From Chitinivorax tropicus (GTDB taxonomy: Bacteria; Pseudomonadota; Gammaproteobacteria; Burkholderiales; SCOH01), in assembly GCF_014202905.1 (NCBI RefSeq), contig NZ_JACHHY010000018.1, forward strand, positions 1 through 64,000: DNA of 64,000 nt. Reading direction: 5' to 3'. How positions within the stretch are numbered: the stretch's first letter is position 1; each line of letters opens with the position of its first letter. The notes beneath the pieces were generated by a model that ran no database searches, was not told where the DNA came from, and saw nothing but the letters and a program-made list of their open reading frames with translations. The translations under genes and the position numbers were made by a program. Positions 45,664 to 55,113 of the stretch are shown piece by piece.

Positions 45664-47985
45664 CTATTTCACATCAACCGGGCGCCCCGGCTGCATTGCA
45701 ATGCGCTTGCCCGCAATATTGACAACATACCCTTCATCCAGCCTGTTCACTGTCATGTCTGCCGCCTCGGCGCAGCCCATGCGCAACAACATCAGAATCT
45801 GGGATTTCTTTGACTTTTCCTTACTGCTGAACCGGCCATGCCACTGATTGGACCAAAACCGCTTGCTCGGATCCGGATCCACGGTGAACCGGTCTGTCTG
45901 AGAGAACGTCAACTCATCATCCGATAGTTGATCCACACACATCACTGTGCTGCCTTCAGCCACTTTGATCTGCTTGGGGGATATCACCTCCATGGTCTTC
46001 ATGGTGTGCAAATTCCACTCCCACTGACGGGGGGTATCTGATGACAAGGCGTCATAGACCAGCACAAAACCCGGCTTCAGGTAGGTCATTGAACGCTGAG
46101 CCAGCAGCAATGCGCCGCCGTATGCCCGTGTGGCGTCACCGGTCATGACGGTGTAGCCCGTCATATGGCTGAATCGGGTGATTTCGCCGCGGGCATCCAT
46201 CTGGCCGGTCAGCTGCCCCTTCCCGCCATCAAAGGTGATCGCATTGTGGGCCAAGGTCTGTTGATACCACTTGCTATGATGCGGCGAGCCATACCAGTCA
46301 TAGAAACCACTATCTAACGCCATTTTTTTGCCTTCATAGTTGATGATGAAGGAATTCTGATCTGCATGACTGTGATTGAAGGAGCCAAACGCGCTGGATT
46401 TGAAATACAGCGAAAAACGTTTCGGATCCGATAACGAACTGTGGACAGCTGCCCAGCCAATTGACGGAAACACCGCTGCATCAGGGATACCCTTGGGAAA
46501 GGTGACATCTCCCGTATCAACAGGGGCCAACAATTGCAACAGACTAGAAGGATCGGTCGATTTCTGATTGGCGCCATGCCAGCGATAAAGCTGGGATGGA
46601 ACCCGCATGGTATAGGGGACGATGAAAGAAGCATCGGGCACAGCATCCGCCCCCTCCCCAAACCCACCGCTTGGGCTACCCGGTGGCGCGAAGTACAGCA
46701 GGAAATTACCGGTGTTTTTCAGCCATACTTTTTGGTATGGGTCGATTCCAGTGGCGCGACGAATGGCATCCCAATAGTGGAGATTTGGATCAAAGTGCCA
46801 GGACCCATAACCGGTACCCTGGGAAAACCCGCCATCCTCTCCGCCCCAAGGGGACATGACCGCCATTGCCCAAGGGACATAGAGCTTGAACAATGCTTCG
46901 GAATTGGGCACCTCGCCGCCAATGATGGACACAATCGCCGCCATTGCATTCAAACCCAACCACCCGTGCGAATCAAATGGGCGTACCATCATCCGCTTGG
47001 ATGAACCCATCAGCGACAATTCAATCTGCGTCAACCGCTTGCTGATCACATCCCTTAACTTGGCGCGCTCATCGGTAGTCAAGCCATCGTAAAGCCAATC
47101 ATAGGCAATGGCCAACGACCACAGGATGTTTCTTGGCATATGGTGGCTAGGCTCGTAGGCACTTGGCCCATCCGGGTCCCAAGATGCCAATTTCAGTGCC
47201 CGCGCCTTGGCATCGTTCAATGCAGCCTCATTCCGATCGATACGCCAGATCAGTGCCTGCTCCATGATATGGTCAAGCTCAGGCTTGAGATCGCGCATGA
47301 TCGCGAGCATTTCAACTGCGGCATCACGCTGAGACATGTCGGCGGACGCTGCTACCGACTTCACTTCATCCACCTGCGCCCTGGCTGCAAAAACCTTGGT
47401 ACGTGCTTTCAGTTTGTTGTAGGCATCTTTACGAATACCCGTCAGAGCGTTCTTGATTGCAGTCAGCTCCGCACCTTTGGGAAAGGTACGAGGATGAGGA
47501 GACGCCTTCAATTGGTTGTAAACACCATCAATATTCGACACGTCCGCATTGCCCCCCCCACCTGTGACGGTGAAAGTACGCCAATCACTCCATACATCAA
47601 ACTGTCCATTGGCCTTTTTAGCTCTGATCCGCCATTGATATGTGCCCCTTGCCAGTTCCTTTGGCAGCGGAAACCAGTTGTAGGCTGCGTCATGTGCCTG
47701 CTCGGCCCCAGATAAGGGCTGCACCACCAAGTTGTACCCAGCAGCACCCGGTGCGGCAGGCCAACTCAGATACACCGGGTTTTGCTTAACCAATGCGCCA
47801 TCAGCTGGAATGATCGGCATATCCAATACACCCGCTCTACCAAGCCAGTCGGTGGATGGGGCACGGTTGGGCTTGATCCAACTCGTTGTCACTGATGGCG
47901 AAAAATCTGCAGCAAACGCCACAGGCAAGGCAACCAGGCCCAACAACGCCGTTTTGACCAACGGAAAACGAATCGAGATCATCAT
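45664..47985 (-). CDS. Secreted heparinase II/III-like polysaccharide lyase
   Basis: 773 residues from the ATG at 47985 (a GTG four codons upstream overlaps the previous stop). Signal peptide of about 25 residues. Order: an Fn3-like DUF4962-type beta domain (about 50-145), a long alpha/alpha toroid (about 170-480) with HHMPRN and GWLGLNA, and the heparinase II/III beta-sandwich (about 500-720) with FNHSHADQNSF and LAHNAI, which hold likely catalytic and metal His. Such lyases cleave uronic-acid glycans by beta-elimination. In this locus it probably trims or clears the cell's own polymer. Confidence 0.85.
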   Translation of the reverse strand: MMISIRFPLVKTALLGLVALPVAFAADFSPSVTTSWIKPNRAPSTDWLGRAGVLDMPIIPADGALVKQNPVYLSWPAAPGAAGYNLVVQPLSGAEQAHDAAYNWFPLPKELARGTYQWRIRAKKANGQFDVWSDWRTFTVTGGGGNADVSNIDGVYNQLKASPHPRTFPKGAELTAIKNALTGIRKDAYNKLKARTKVFAARAQVDEVKSVAASADMSQRDAAVEMLAIMRDLKPELDHIMEQALIWRIDRNEAALNDAKARALKLASWDPDGPSAYEPSHHMPRNILWSLAIAYDWLYDGLTTDERAKLRDVISKRLTQIELSLMGSSKRMMVRPFDSHGWLGLNAMAAIVSIIGGEVPNSEALFKLYVPWAMAVMSPWGGEDGGFSQGTGYGSWHFDPNLHYWDAIRRATGIDPYQKVWLKNTGNFLLYFAPPGSPSGGFGEGADAVPDASFIVPYTMRVPSQLYRWHGANQKSTDPSSLLQLLAPVDTGDVTFPKGIPDAAVFPSIGWAAVHSSLSDPKRFSLYFKSSAFGSFNHSHADQNSFIINYEGKKMALDSGFYDWYGSPHHSKWYQQTLAHNAITFDGGKGQLTGQMDARGEITRFSHMTGYTVMTGDATRAYGGALLLAQRSMTYLKPGFVLVYDALSSDTPRQWEWNLHTMKTMEVISPKQIKVAEGSTVMCVDQLSDDELTFSQTDRFTVDPDPSKRFWSNQWHGRFSSKEKSKKSQILMLLRMGCAEAADMTVNRLDEGYVVNIAGKRIAMQPGRPVDVK

Positions 47986-47993
47986 TGTTTTTC

Positions 47994-49040
47994 TCACAAG
48001 TAATAGCCAAGCTTGAGTCTTTGCAAGACCACATCCGCTGCGAAATCACGTTCCACACGCAATCTGGCGCGTTTTGCACACGACTCCCGATGGGCCGTAT
48101 CCGATAAAAGCCTATCCAATGCCTGAGTCAACGACACCACATCGCCAGCCCTGACTGTCTCACCTTCTGTACCACACCTGAGCATGTCAGGCACCGCGCC
48201 AACGCGGCTTGCCACCACTGGCAACCCAGCAGACATAGCCTCCAGAATCCCCATCGGCATTCCTTCTTTATACGAAGGAAGCACGAAAACCGTTGCAGAA
48301 GCCAGTAACTGGCTTTTCTGCTGCCCTACGACCCAACCCAGCAGATCGACATGAGCCTCCAGCTTCAATTGTCGGATGAGGGCAACCACCTGCTCACGCT
48401 CGCCCTCCCCGGCCACGGACAAACGCAAATCAGGGAAACGCTTAATCAATTCAGCAATTGCACGTAAAAGATCGTAAATACCTTTGTTGGCGTCCAGCTT
48501 GCCCATGAACAGGACATGGCAAGCATCCCGGTCTGCTCTGATGTAGGGCAATAGTTGGATCGGGTTTGGAAAGATCACCGTTTTGGCCTGTGGCACCACC
48601 TCCAAAACCCAGCGCTCAGCCTCCGACGACAACACAAAGACCTGTGCCGCTCGCGACAATAAAAAGCGAATCAACCGACGCCCCAATGCACCACATCCTT
48701 GTTGATAGAAACCCGCAAACAAACCGCTATGCAGATGAAAGATGTAAGGCACACCAAACGAGGTGGCCACCAACATGAAGGTGGCTTTCCGCCATAAACT
48801 GGCCCTGGTGGCGACATGGGCATGTAGCATCGACACCCGTCTCGTCACCAACATCCAGACAAAAGTGGTGAATGTCGAGCACGCCTGCCGCAACTTTCCG
48901 GCTTTTCCACCTTCGATATGAGTCGGCAAGAACACTGCCTCTCCCGATGTGAACAATCCCGCCTCCCGGTAAACACCCAATACAGTCGCCATGCCGCCTT
49001 GGGCACTGAAGTGAGGGCCAATGACCACAACTTTTCTCAT
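47994..49040 (-). CDS. Glycosyltransferase family 4 enzyme
   Basis: Cytoplasmic GT-B retaining glycosyltransferase. 348 residues from the ATG at 49040 (a TTG at 49055 is less likely). The N-terminal acceptor domain begins VVVIGPHFSAQGGMATVL. The C-terminal nucleotide-sugar domain has VLFMGKLDANKGI and the EX7E-type region PSYKEGMPMGILEAMSAGLPV. It adds a sugar to the repeat unit; donor and linkage are unknown. The stop lies 8 bases before the lyase ATG. Confidence 0.9.
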   Translation of the reverse strand: MRKVVVIGPHFSAQGGMATVLGVYREAGLFTSGEAVFLPTHIEGGKAGKLRQACSTFTTFVWMLVTRRVSMLHAHVATRASLWRKATFMLVATSFGVPYIFHLHSGLFAGFYQQGCGALGRRLIRFLLSRAAQVFVLSSEAERWVLEVVPQAKTVIFPNPIQLLPYIRADRDACHVLFMGKLDANKGIYDLLRAIAELIKRFPDLRLSVAGEGEREQVVALIRQLKLEAHVDLLGWVVGQQKSQLLASATVFVLPSYKEGMPMGILEAMSAGLPVVASRVGAVPDMLRCGTEGETVRAGDVVSLTQALDRLLSDTAHRESCAKRARLRVERDFAADVVLQRLKLGYYL

Positions 49041-49182
49041 ATCAGATTCAATCAATCAGCTGAAACCCAAACCAACAATTTAATGAAACGAATTGAAAAC
49101 TGCTCGACTCACCAGGCCATCCAGAACAATGTTCTGACCATTTTAATATTCAACCTAATATGCCAACACGTCGTTCCACCTG

Positions 49183-50751
49183 CTATACCTTCAATACCTT
49201 TCGCCTCATGATCGCTTTATTTCGCTCATTTGATGATTCCAAATCCAATTGACGACCTAGTGAATTCGCCAATCCAAAAAACATCCAACAGATCCATACA
49301 TATTTTGGATCAGCTGCCAGAGGAGACGTCAGTGAATTGATCAAAATGAAAGTAGCCGATACATTTGCCATCGCCCAATAAAAGCAGACACGCCGATCTC
49401 TATGGCCATGAATACCCAATAAGGACTGTATCCATAGACACATCACGGAAAACAGCATGAAGACAGCACCAAACCAACCAGCCTCTGCGATGAAATTTGG
49501 CCAATAGGTGTCCACCAGAAACTCTCTTGCCACATACCAGTAGTAGCGCTGAAATCCAAGCTGCTCAAACATGGACAAATCAAATTTCTGTGCCCCCACC
49601 CCACCGAAAGTACCCAATCCGCTACCCAGCGGAAAATAGGTGGAGGCAATCTGAAAAGAATATTTGTAGAAAGCTGCGCGTGCTTGAATGTCCTTCAAGG
49701 GAATATTACCCGCCAATCCCCACTCGATGGCCAGATCATAAAGTGGGGTATGTTTGAAATTCATAATCAAATACCCTGCACCCAGCAATGCGAAGATCGC
49801 AAAAATGGAAAATATCATCCACCTTGTATTTCGCATGAAATAAACGACGACGATCAAGAGCGACATCAGCAAGGAAAATGTCTCGCCACGCTGCCCAGAC
49901 GCAACCAATACAAAACCATAGCCAAAGATGGGCAGCCAGCAATCCTGACCACCGACAAACAATAGCCTCAACAGACAGAAACCCAGTAACAAGGCTGTGA
50001 ATGTAGCCAACATACTGGCATGAAGAAACGGGCCTGGTAGTTTAGGAAATTTATTTGCGAGGAATGGATTCAAGTCATGCATGCGCTCGGCATGCAGGGG
50101 GAACAGCGCCCAATCGATTGAGGGAGCAAACCACTGCAACAGGATGAAGGGTACAAACAATAGCCAAATCCATCTGACCCAACGCCATAACACCTGATCA
50201 GATCGAGCATTCCAGGCTACCGCCAATCCTGCGCCAAGCATCAGATACAACTTCAAGTTGAAAATCGTCTGATACACCGCTGCATAAGTGCCTGATCGGC
50301 CAAATACCGTCGAAAGGCAGGCCAACGCAAAGAAAAGCAGCAGAAAGGCAATAGACATCCGCACCCAGAACAGCTGCTTGGTTGCGCTGAAAAGGTATCT
50401 GATCGCGACAGGCGCAATTGCAAACAAAAGGACATCGATCAGGCTTTGCAAGGGAAGCCGAGTGACCAAGGACCCCAATGGCAAAACCAGTACCAGCGCG
50501 GCAATGGTGAAAAATGGCCAAGACCCGATTTGTTTGGCTGATCCTGAAAATATGACATACACAGCCCAGACCGCGAAACACATTCCGCCGACCGCAGCCA
50601 GCAGCAATGGCAAAAGCTCAGCCACCACTGCCAAACCCGCTACGACACTGATGGAAATCAATCCCAAGGCCAATAGCGTCCGCCATAGCCAGACCTTGAG
50701 ATCAAAATTTCCAAACGTCATATTGAAAGTGTATGGGGTAGTACGCAACAT
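49183..50751 (-). CDS. O-antigen ligase / Wzy polymerase-like membrane protein
   Basis: 522 residues with about ten to twelve membrane helices and a large periplasmic loop (roughly 330-410) containing GSGLGTFGG. This is the layout of the Wzy/WaaL (O-antigen-ligase-like) family. In a locus with a flippase and chain-length protein it most likely polymerises the repeat unit. AGG lies 9 bases before the ATG. It starts 12 bases after the flippase stop. Confidence 0.83.
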   Translation of the reverse strand: MLRTTPYTFNMTFGNFDLKVWLWRTLLALGLISISVVAGLAVVAELLPLLLAAVGGMCFAVWAVYVIFSGSAKQIGSWPFFTIAALVLVLPLGSLVTRLPLQSLIDVLLFAIAPVAIRYLFSATKQLFWVRMSIAFLLLFFALACLSTVFGRSGTYAAVYQTIFNLKLYLMLGAGLAVAWNARSDQVLWRWVRWIWLLFVPFILLQWFAPSIDWALFPLHAERMHDLNPFLANKFPKLPGPFLHASMLATFTALLLGFCLLRLLFVGGQDCWLPIFGYGFVLVASGQRGETFSLLMSLLIVVVYFMRNTRWMIFSIFAIFALLGAGYLIMNFKHTPLYDLAIEWGLAGNIPLKDIQARAAFYKYSFQIASTYFPLGSGLGTFGGVGAQKFDLSMFEQLGFQRYYWYVAREFLVDTYWPNFIAEAGWFGAVFMLFSVMCLWIQSLLGIHGHRDRRVCFYWAMANVSATFILINSLTSPLAADPKYVWICWMFFGLANSLGRQLDLESSNERNKAIMRRKVLKV

Positions 50752-50763
50752 GGTCAGCGCCTA

Positions 50764-52302
50764 TTACCAAACAAACAGATTTCGTTTGAGCAATGCATTG
50801 ACCCGATTTCGCTCATGATCGGAAAACGGCCTGAGCAAACGACCGATCACAAGGTACACCACCACAGTGATGGCAACCATCAGCGCCAGGTCAAACAATG
50901 TATTGCCAAAGGAGATATTGGAAACGATCGCAACGGTCAGCACGGTCAGCAACAGTAATTTTGCAAAACCCAACCAATCGATCTGATAAGGATAACCACG
51001 ACGCCGCAGCCCTAGGGCGAGCACAAGATTGGTCAACCATTCCACAGCCATGACAGTCAAAACGAGGCCCGTCAGGCGCAGATCGAACACATAGATGCAC
51101 ACCAGAAAAGGCAACACCAGAATGGAGGAGACGGCGGCAGATAGCCACAAGTCTGTTTCCCGGACAATATTCACCACCATTTCGATGGCACGCTTATAGC
51201 TTATCGGGATCAGCGTAATCAGTAGCAGCAGGACATAATACTGAGAGTCCGGATATTTTCCACCATGGAGCAGATTCAAAATCATATCACCATGGGAAAA
51301 AAAGACAGCAATGATTGGAAACAAGGAGAACATGCCAATTTTATAAACAAGATTGGCCTGCCAGTTTAATTTTGAGAAGTCTTTTTCCCTGGCAAATCCA
51401 GCCACCATCACGGGACGAACCACCCCCAAGAAAAGCTCCGCTGGCAAATATCTTCTGATCTGGTCGACCAGACCACGTGCAAATCCAAATAAGGCCGCAG
51501 CCTCTACACCGTAGAATTTACTGGCCAACACAGTCACGGTTTGAGCACTGAAGATAAAGCTCAGCACCAAACAGACATAGTTATGCCAAACCATCCAGAA
51601 TGTCCTCTTCCAGTCTGGTGCCACCCAGTCCTTGCAATAACCAGCCCCAACAGATGCTGCCCTGAAGGTTATCGGGAGCACGATCAACAACCCAATAGAT
51701 GAACCGATCAATTCAATCCAGGCGGCTTGTGTCAGACTCAGTGAACCTTGAGTGGCGCTCATGATGAACAAACCGGTAACAATGGTCAGATTCCGCAAGA
51801 GCAATGCCATCTGGGATCGCCCTTGCATCAGCAATGAACCCAGCACGCCATCTCGAAGAAAGCGTGACGCGAATTCGATGGACATGGATAAGAGGAATAG
51901 CGGGTATGCACCATGATTATGGGATTGATTGAAGAAGCTCAATACCCAATCACCAAGCAAAATCAAAGGCATCATGCCCAATACTGACACCACGGTGCGA
52001 ATAACAAACAAACGTTGAATCATCCTGCTTGTTCGTAGATCACCGGCATGCAACCGATAGTCAGGGATCAACTGTACGGCAACCTGATCAAAGGAGCCTA
52101 CTGTCAGTAAGGAAACCATTTCGATCAAGGCGATGAAAGTCATGTAAGCGCCATAGTCTGCAATATTCAGCAGGTGCGCCAACATGAAAAATGCCAGCAT
52201 ATTCAACAATGCCGTACCGACTTTCCCAAACAGGAAATTCACCATCCCGCGTCTTAGTCGGCCCATTGAATACTGATCCACTGGCAAAACAACTCCCCTC
52301 AT
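50764..52302 (-). CDS. Polysaccharide flippase (Wzx/MOP family)
   Basis: 512 residues with about fourteen membrane helices across the whole length, typical of the oligosaccharide flippase family that moves undecaprenyl-linked repeats across the inner membrane. The start is uncertain: ATG at 52302 has no good ribosome-binding site, and ATGs at 52266 and 52245 are in frame, just before the first helix. It ends with a basic cytoplasmic tail. Confidence 0.85.
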   Translation of the reverse strand: MRGVVLPVDQYSMGRLRRGMVNFLFGKVGTALLNMLAFFMLAHLLNIADYGAYMTFIALIEMVSLLTVGSFDQVAVQLIPDYRLHAGDLRTSRMIQRLFVIRTVVSVLGMMPLILLGDWVLSFFNQSHNHGAYPLFLLSMSIEFASRFLRDGVLGSLLMQGRSQMALLLRNLTIVTGLFIMSATQGSLSLTQAAWIELIGSSIGLLIVLPITFRAASVGAGYCKDWVAPDWKRTFWMVWHNYVCLVLSFIFSAQTVTVLASKFYGVEAAALFGFARGLVDQIRRYLPAELFLGVVRPVMVAGFAREKDFSKLNWQANLVYKIGMFSLFPIIAVFFSHGDMILNLLHGGKYPDSQYYVLLLLITLIPISYKRAIEMVVNIVRETDLWLSAAVSSILVLPFLVCIYVFDLRLTGLVLTVMAVEWLTNLVLALGLRRRGYPYQIDWLGFAKLLLLTVLTVAIVSNISFGNTLFDLALMVAITVVVYLVIGRLLRPFSDHERNRVNALLKRNLFVW

Positions 52303-52350
52303 CTTAAAAAAGCCAATATTCCAAAAAACCTTGTGCCAAAGGTGGCAAAT

Positions 52351-53538
52351 TCAGTCCGCCCGGATTGCTTGCAAGTGCTGATAGATCTGCTGAGAAGAAA
52401 CCTCATACGTTCTTTTCTCCCGAACGTATTCCACTCCCCTCTTGGCCATCGCTGCTCGTCTGACGGGGTCATCCAGCAATGTAGCCACCGCCGCAGCGAA
52501 AGCTTCAACCTGCATGTCAGCGCACACACCTGCACCACTTTCCTCGATCACCACGAGCTGATCAGGAATGGGGGTGACCACTGCTGGCACACCCAATGCC
52601 AAGTATTCGATGGTTTTGGTTGGAGATGAAACCTGATACAGATCATTTACCGGTATGGCAGACAAGCCGATCACATTGCCGCATAAATGCTGCCAAGCCT
52701 TTTCCTGAGGCAGCCACCCGGTAATCTCAACCGCATCCTGCAATGCCATTTCATCAATATTTCTCAGAACTTCCTTGCGCTCCCACTCCGTTGGAAAATC
52801 TCCGACAAAGACCATCTTCAAATCAGGGTAGTCTGACCTCAAGTGCCCCAGGACGCGCAACATGAACAATGGCTCCCGCCTTAAATCCAGCGTACCAAGA
52901 TAGACCAATTTGCAATCTGCATCTTGCTTGACGGCCCAATTGATCTTGTCTTGAAAAGAACTGACCTTATTCCACTCTACGCACATTGGAACGGGAACTA
53001 GATTCCGGGCTGGCACACCATTCGTTATATATTGATCTACCATCTCCTTACTTTGTAAAAAAGAGAGTCTGGATTTTGGGATCAATAATTTATCTACAAC
53101 ATATCGACTTAGCATGCCGCGAATTCGATAAAAATGTTTTTTTACTGGATGTTTTGTCAACAAAGACAATGACTCATATGCCGCCCCAACCGGATATGAG
53201 GCCCAGTAAATCATTGGCACTCGAAATAAACGGGCGCAGAATAAAAAGAAGACGCCACTCAATGCTTTATCTCGCACCACGATTGCATCGAAATTCTTCT
53301 TGGCTTTAAACAAAGCCAACGGAAAAAAAATCCGCCAGAATTTTGTTTTTAAACCATCAGCCAATCGGGGAGATAGAACCATCTCGCCACCAGGCCAGTC
53401 GCAGGGCAGCTGATCGACTACAGGGCAGGCCAGCAGATCGCTTTCAACTCCAAGTGCCGGCAGTAATTTCCCAAACAAGGTATAGACATCCGGTCTTTTG
53501 GTATCACATTCCTCGCGAACCACATATAGCAAACGCAT
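52351..53538 (-). CDS. Glycosyltransferase family 4 enzyme (second)
   Basis: 395 residues from the ATG at 53538, which has GAGG six bases upstream. GT-B fold: N-terminal MRLLYVVREECDTKRPDVYT, C-terminal donor-binding domain with LVYLGTLDLRREPLFML and SPTKTIEYLALGVPAVVTP, the Glu of the donor site. The central segment (about 105-175) has a marked AT-rich, Lys/Tyr-rich codon composition unlike the rest of the locus. It adds a sugar to the repeat unit; specificity is unknown. Confidence 0.88.
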   Translation of the reverse strand: MRLLYVVREECDTKRPDVYTLFGKLLPALGVESDLLACPVVDQLPCDWPGGEMVLSPRLADGLKTKFWRIFFPLALFKAKKNFDAIVVRDKALSGVFFLFCARLFRVPMIYWASYPVGAAYESLSLLTKHPVKKHFYRIRGMLSRYVVDKLLIPKSRLSFLQSKEMVDQYITNGVPARNLVPVPMCVEWNKVSSFQDKINWAVKQDADCKLVYLGTLDLRREPLFMLRVLGHLRSDYPDLKMVFVGDFPTEWERKEVLRNIDEMALQDAVEITGWLPQEKAWQHLCGNVIGLSAIPVNDLYQVSSPTKTIEYLALGVPAVVTPIPDQLVVIEESGAGVCADMQVEAFAAAVATLLDDPVRRAAMAKRGVEYVREKRTYEVSSQQIYQHLQAIRAD

Positions 53539-53574
53539 AAAAACCTCATACAAACGGACATCAAATGAGTACCG

Positions 53575-54240
53575 TCAAGATCCAAATATCCGACTGCGAC
53601 TAACGGATGGTAGTGATGTGTAAAGCTGGCTCAAGAAATCTTCTTGATATTTGAAGCTGGCTTCGGCATCTCGACCAATAGCGGACACCCGAAATACCAT
53701 ACCATCCGGCACCACACGATTTGCCCCATAACTGAGTTGCATCATTTTATGCTGCCAACCAGTCAGGGCAACTTTCTCCCCGACCGTCATCCAATAGGTG
53801 ATCGGCTCTACCCGCTCTCCCATGACCGCAATCATGCGCTTGACGGGTAGGTTGGTTTGCCCGATCTTTAGATGGTCCATCGACTGCTGGCCGATCGAAA
53901 AGCCTTGTGCGCCATAACAGACTTCGGGCCTGTGCACACGCAATGCATCACTTTGGTCACCACCGTATGCTATCGACAACATGATCCGCTGGCCTGTCTT
54001 GTTGACATAGGTACGTTGAACCAGTTGGCTATATATACGGTTGATCTTTTCCTGAATCTCAGGGTTGATCTGGGCGATTGTCGGTGCTTTTTCAATTGCC
54101 CAGTCGCCTAGATGCTCAGGAATCAGCGCCTGCAAATCGATGGGGTGCTGTTTTGCCATGTACTGGGTCGGCTTCATTGCCAGTGCAGCAAAAGCGCTGG
54201 CCAACATGACCATTCCGGCCAATAGACCACGTAGATTCAT
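53575..54240 (-). CDS. epsI: EpsI, exosortase-associated protein
   Basis: 221 residues of the EpsI family (DUF3485), always found with exosortases. One N-terminal membrane helix or signal anchor (1-22), then a periplasmic domain with the family motif HRPEVCYGAQGF around Cys108. Members may act with the exosortase in processing, or in exopolysaccharide export; function is unproven. The ATG overlaps the exosortase stop as ATGA, so the two are made together. Confidence 0.92.
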   Translation of the reverse strand: MNLRGLLAGMVMLASAFAALAMKPTQYMAKQHPIDLQALIPEHLGDWAIEKAPTIAQINPEIQEKINRIYSQLVQRTYVNKTGQRIMLSIAYGGDQSDALRVHRPEVCYGAQGFSIGQQSMDHLKIGQTNLPVKRMIAVMGERVEPITYWMTVGEKVALTGWQHKMMQLSYGANRVVPDGMVFRVSAIGRDAEASFKYQEDFLSQLYTSLPSVSRSRIFGS

Positions 54241-55097
54241 TGCGAAACCTCATGGCTGTCTTTACCACCAAACAATCCCAGGAGCGCGTCGATCGACAAT
54301 AAGCCCAGCAATGCCACAATGAATAGAAAGATACCGGCGAAGCCATGAACAAAACCTTGTGCTGCTTCATTCCCCTGATAAAAAGTGATTAATACCAGCA
54401 CGATTACACGAACTACGTTGGCAATAAATGCAATTGGCAAAATAAGGCCCGCAAGCAGAATGTTTCGCCAAATGGCACGATATTCCATCAGATAGAGGTA
54501 TAAAAGCCCCATTGCACTCAGCGAAAACATTGAATGCAAACCAGAACATGCATCTGCAACCAATAATTGATATTGACCAATATTCAACATCACACCATTT
54601 CTGGCGACGGGATAACCAAATCCATAGAGCAGTGACTCAGCAATGGCTGATACATGCAACTTCAAGGCTGCCGTTGCCGCATCAACAAATGCGCCTGGCA
54701 ACGGCAGCATGAATATCAGGAAAAACAACGGAAACAGACATACCCTGACCGCGCGCCACCCCCAGTGAAACAGTAGCAAAGTGGCAAGAATGGGGATCTG
54801 TGCGCCAAGCTCAAGAATGACGATATCCTGCGAACGCCCAACCACATAACAACAACAGCCAAGCAGCAGCAAAGCCCAGGCACTAACATTGGCTGGCTTA
54901 GGAGGCAATGCAAGCAATACATCTCGCTTTGACCACAACAACCAATATGACATGACCATTACGATGGGGCCATGTGCTTGTTCATCCGCCAGCCACAGGC
55001 CGTTGAATAATGTGTAATACGTTGGGATGAACAGCACCAATAGCCCAACCAGCAATGGAAGACTATCGATGGGCCGAAAAACTTGTGTTGCCAACAT
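54237..55097 (-). CDS. xrtB: Exosortase B (EpsH-type transpeptidase)
   Basis: Integral membrane cysteine protease/transpeptidase that recognises PEP-CTERM tails. 286 residues from the ATG at 55097 (a TTG three codons earlier is less likely), with about eight membrane helices. The catalytic set is intact: Cys184 in ADACSGLHS, Arg230 in NVVRV and His251 in GFVHGFAG. The surrounding eps genes identify it as type B rather than other exosortases. Its likely substrate is encoded at 59293-59832. Confidence 0.95.
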   Translation of the reverse strand: MLATQVFRPIDSLPLLVGLLVLFIPTYYTLFNGLWLADEQAHGPIVMVMSYWLLWSKRDVLLALPPKPANVSAWALLLLGCCCYVVGRSQDIVILELGAQIPILATLLLFHWGWRAVRVCLFPLFFLIFMLPLPGAFVDAATAALKLHVSAIAESLLYGFGYPVARNGVMLNIGQYQLLVADACSGLHSMFSLSAMGLLYLYLMEYRAIWRNILLAGLILPIAFIANVVRVIVLVLITFYQGNEAAQGFVHGFAGIFLFIVALLGLLSIDALLGLFGGKDSHEVSQ

Positions 55098-55113
55098 GAT
55101 CCTCAACCTGGAT

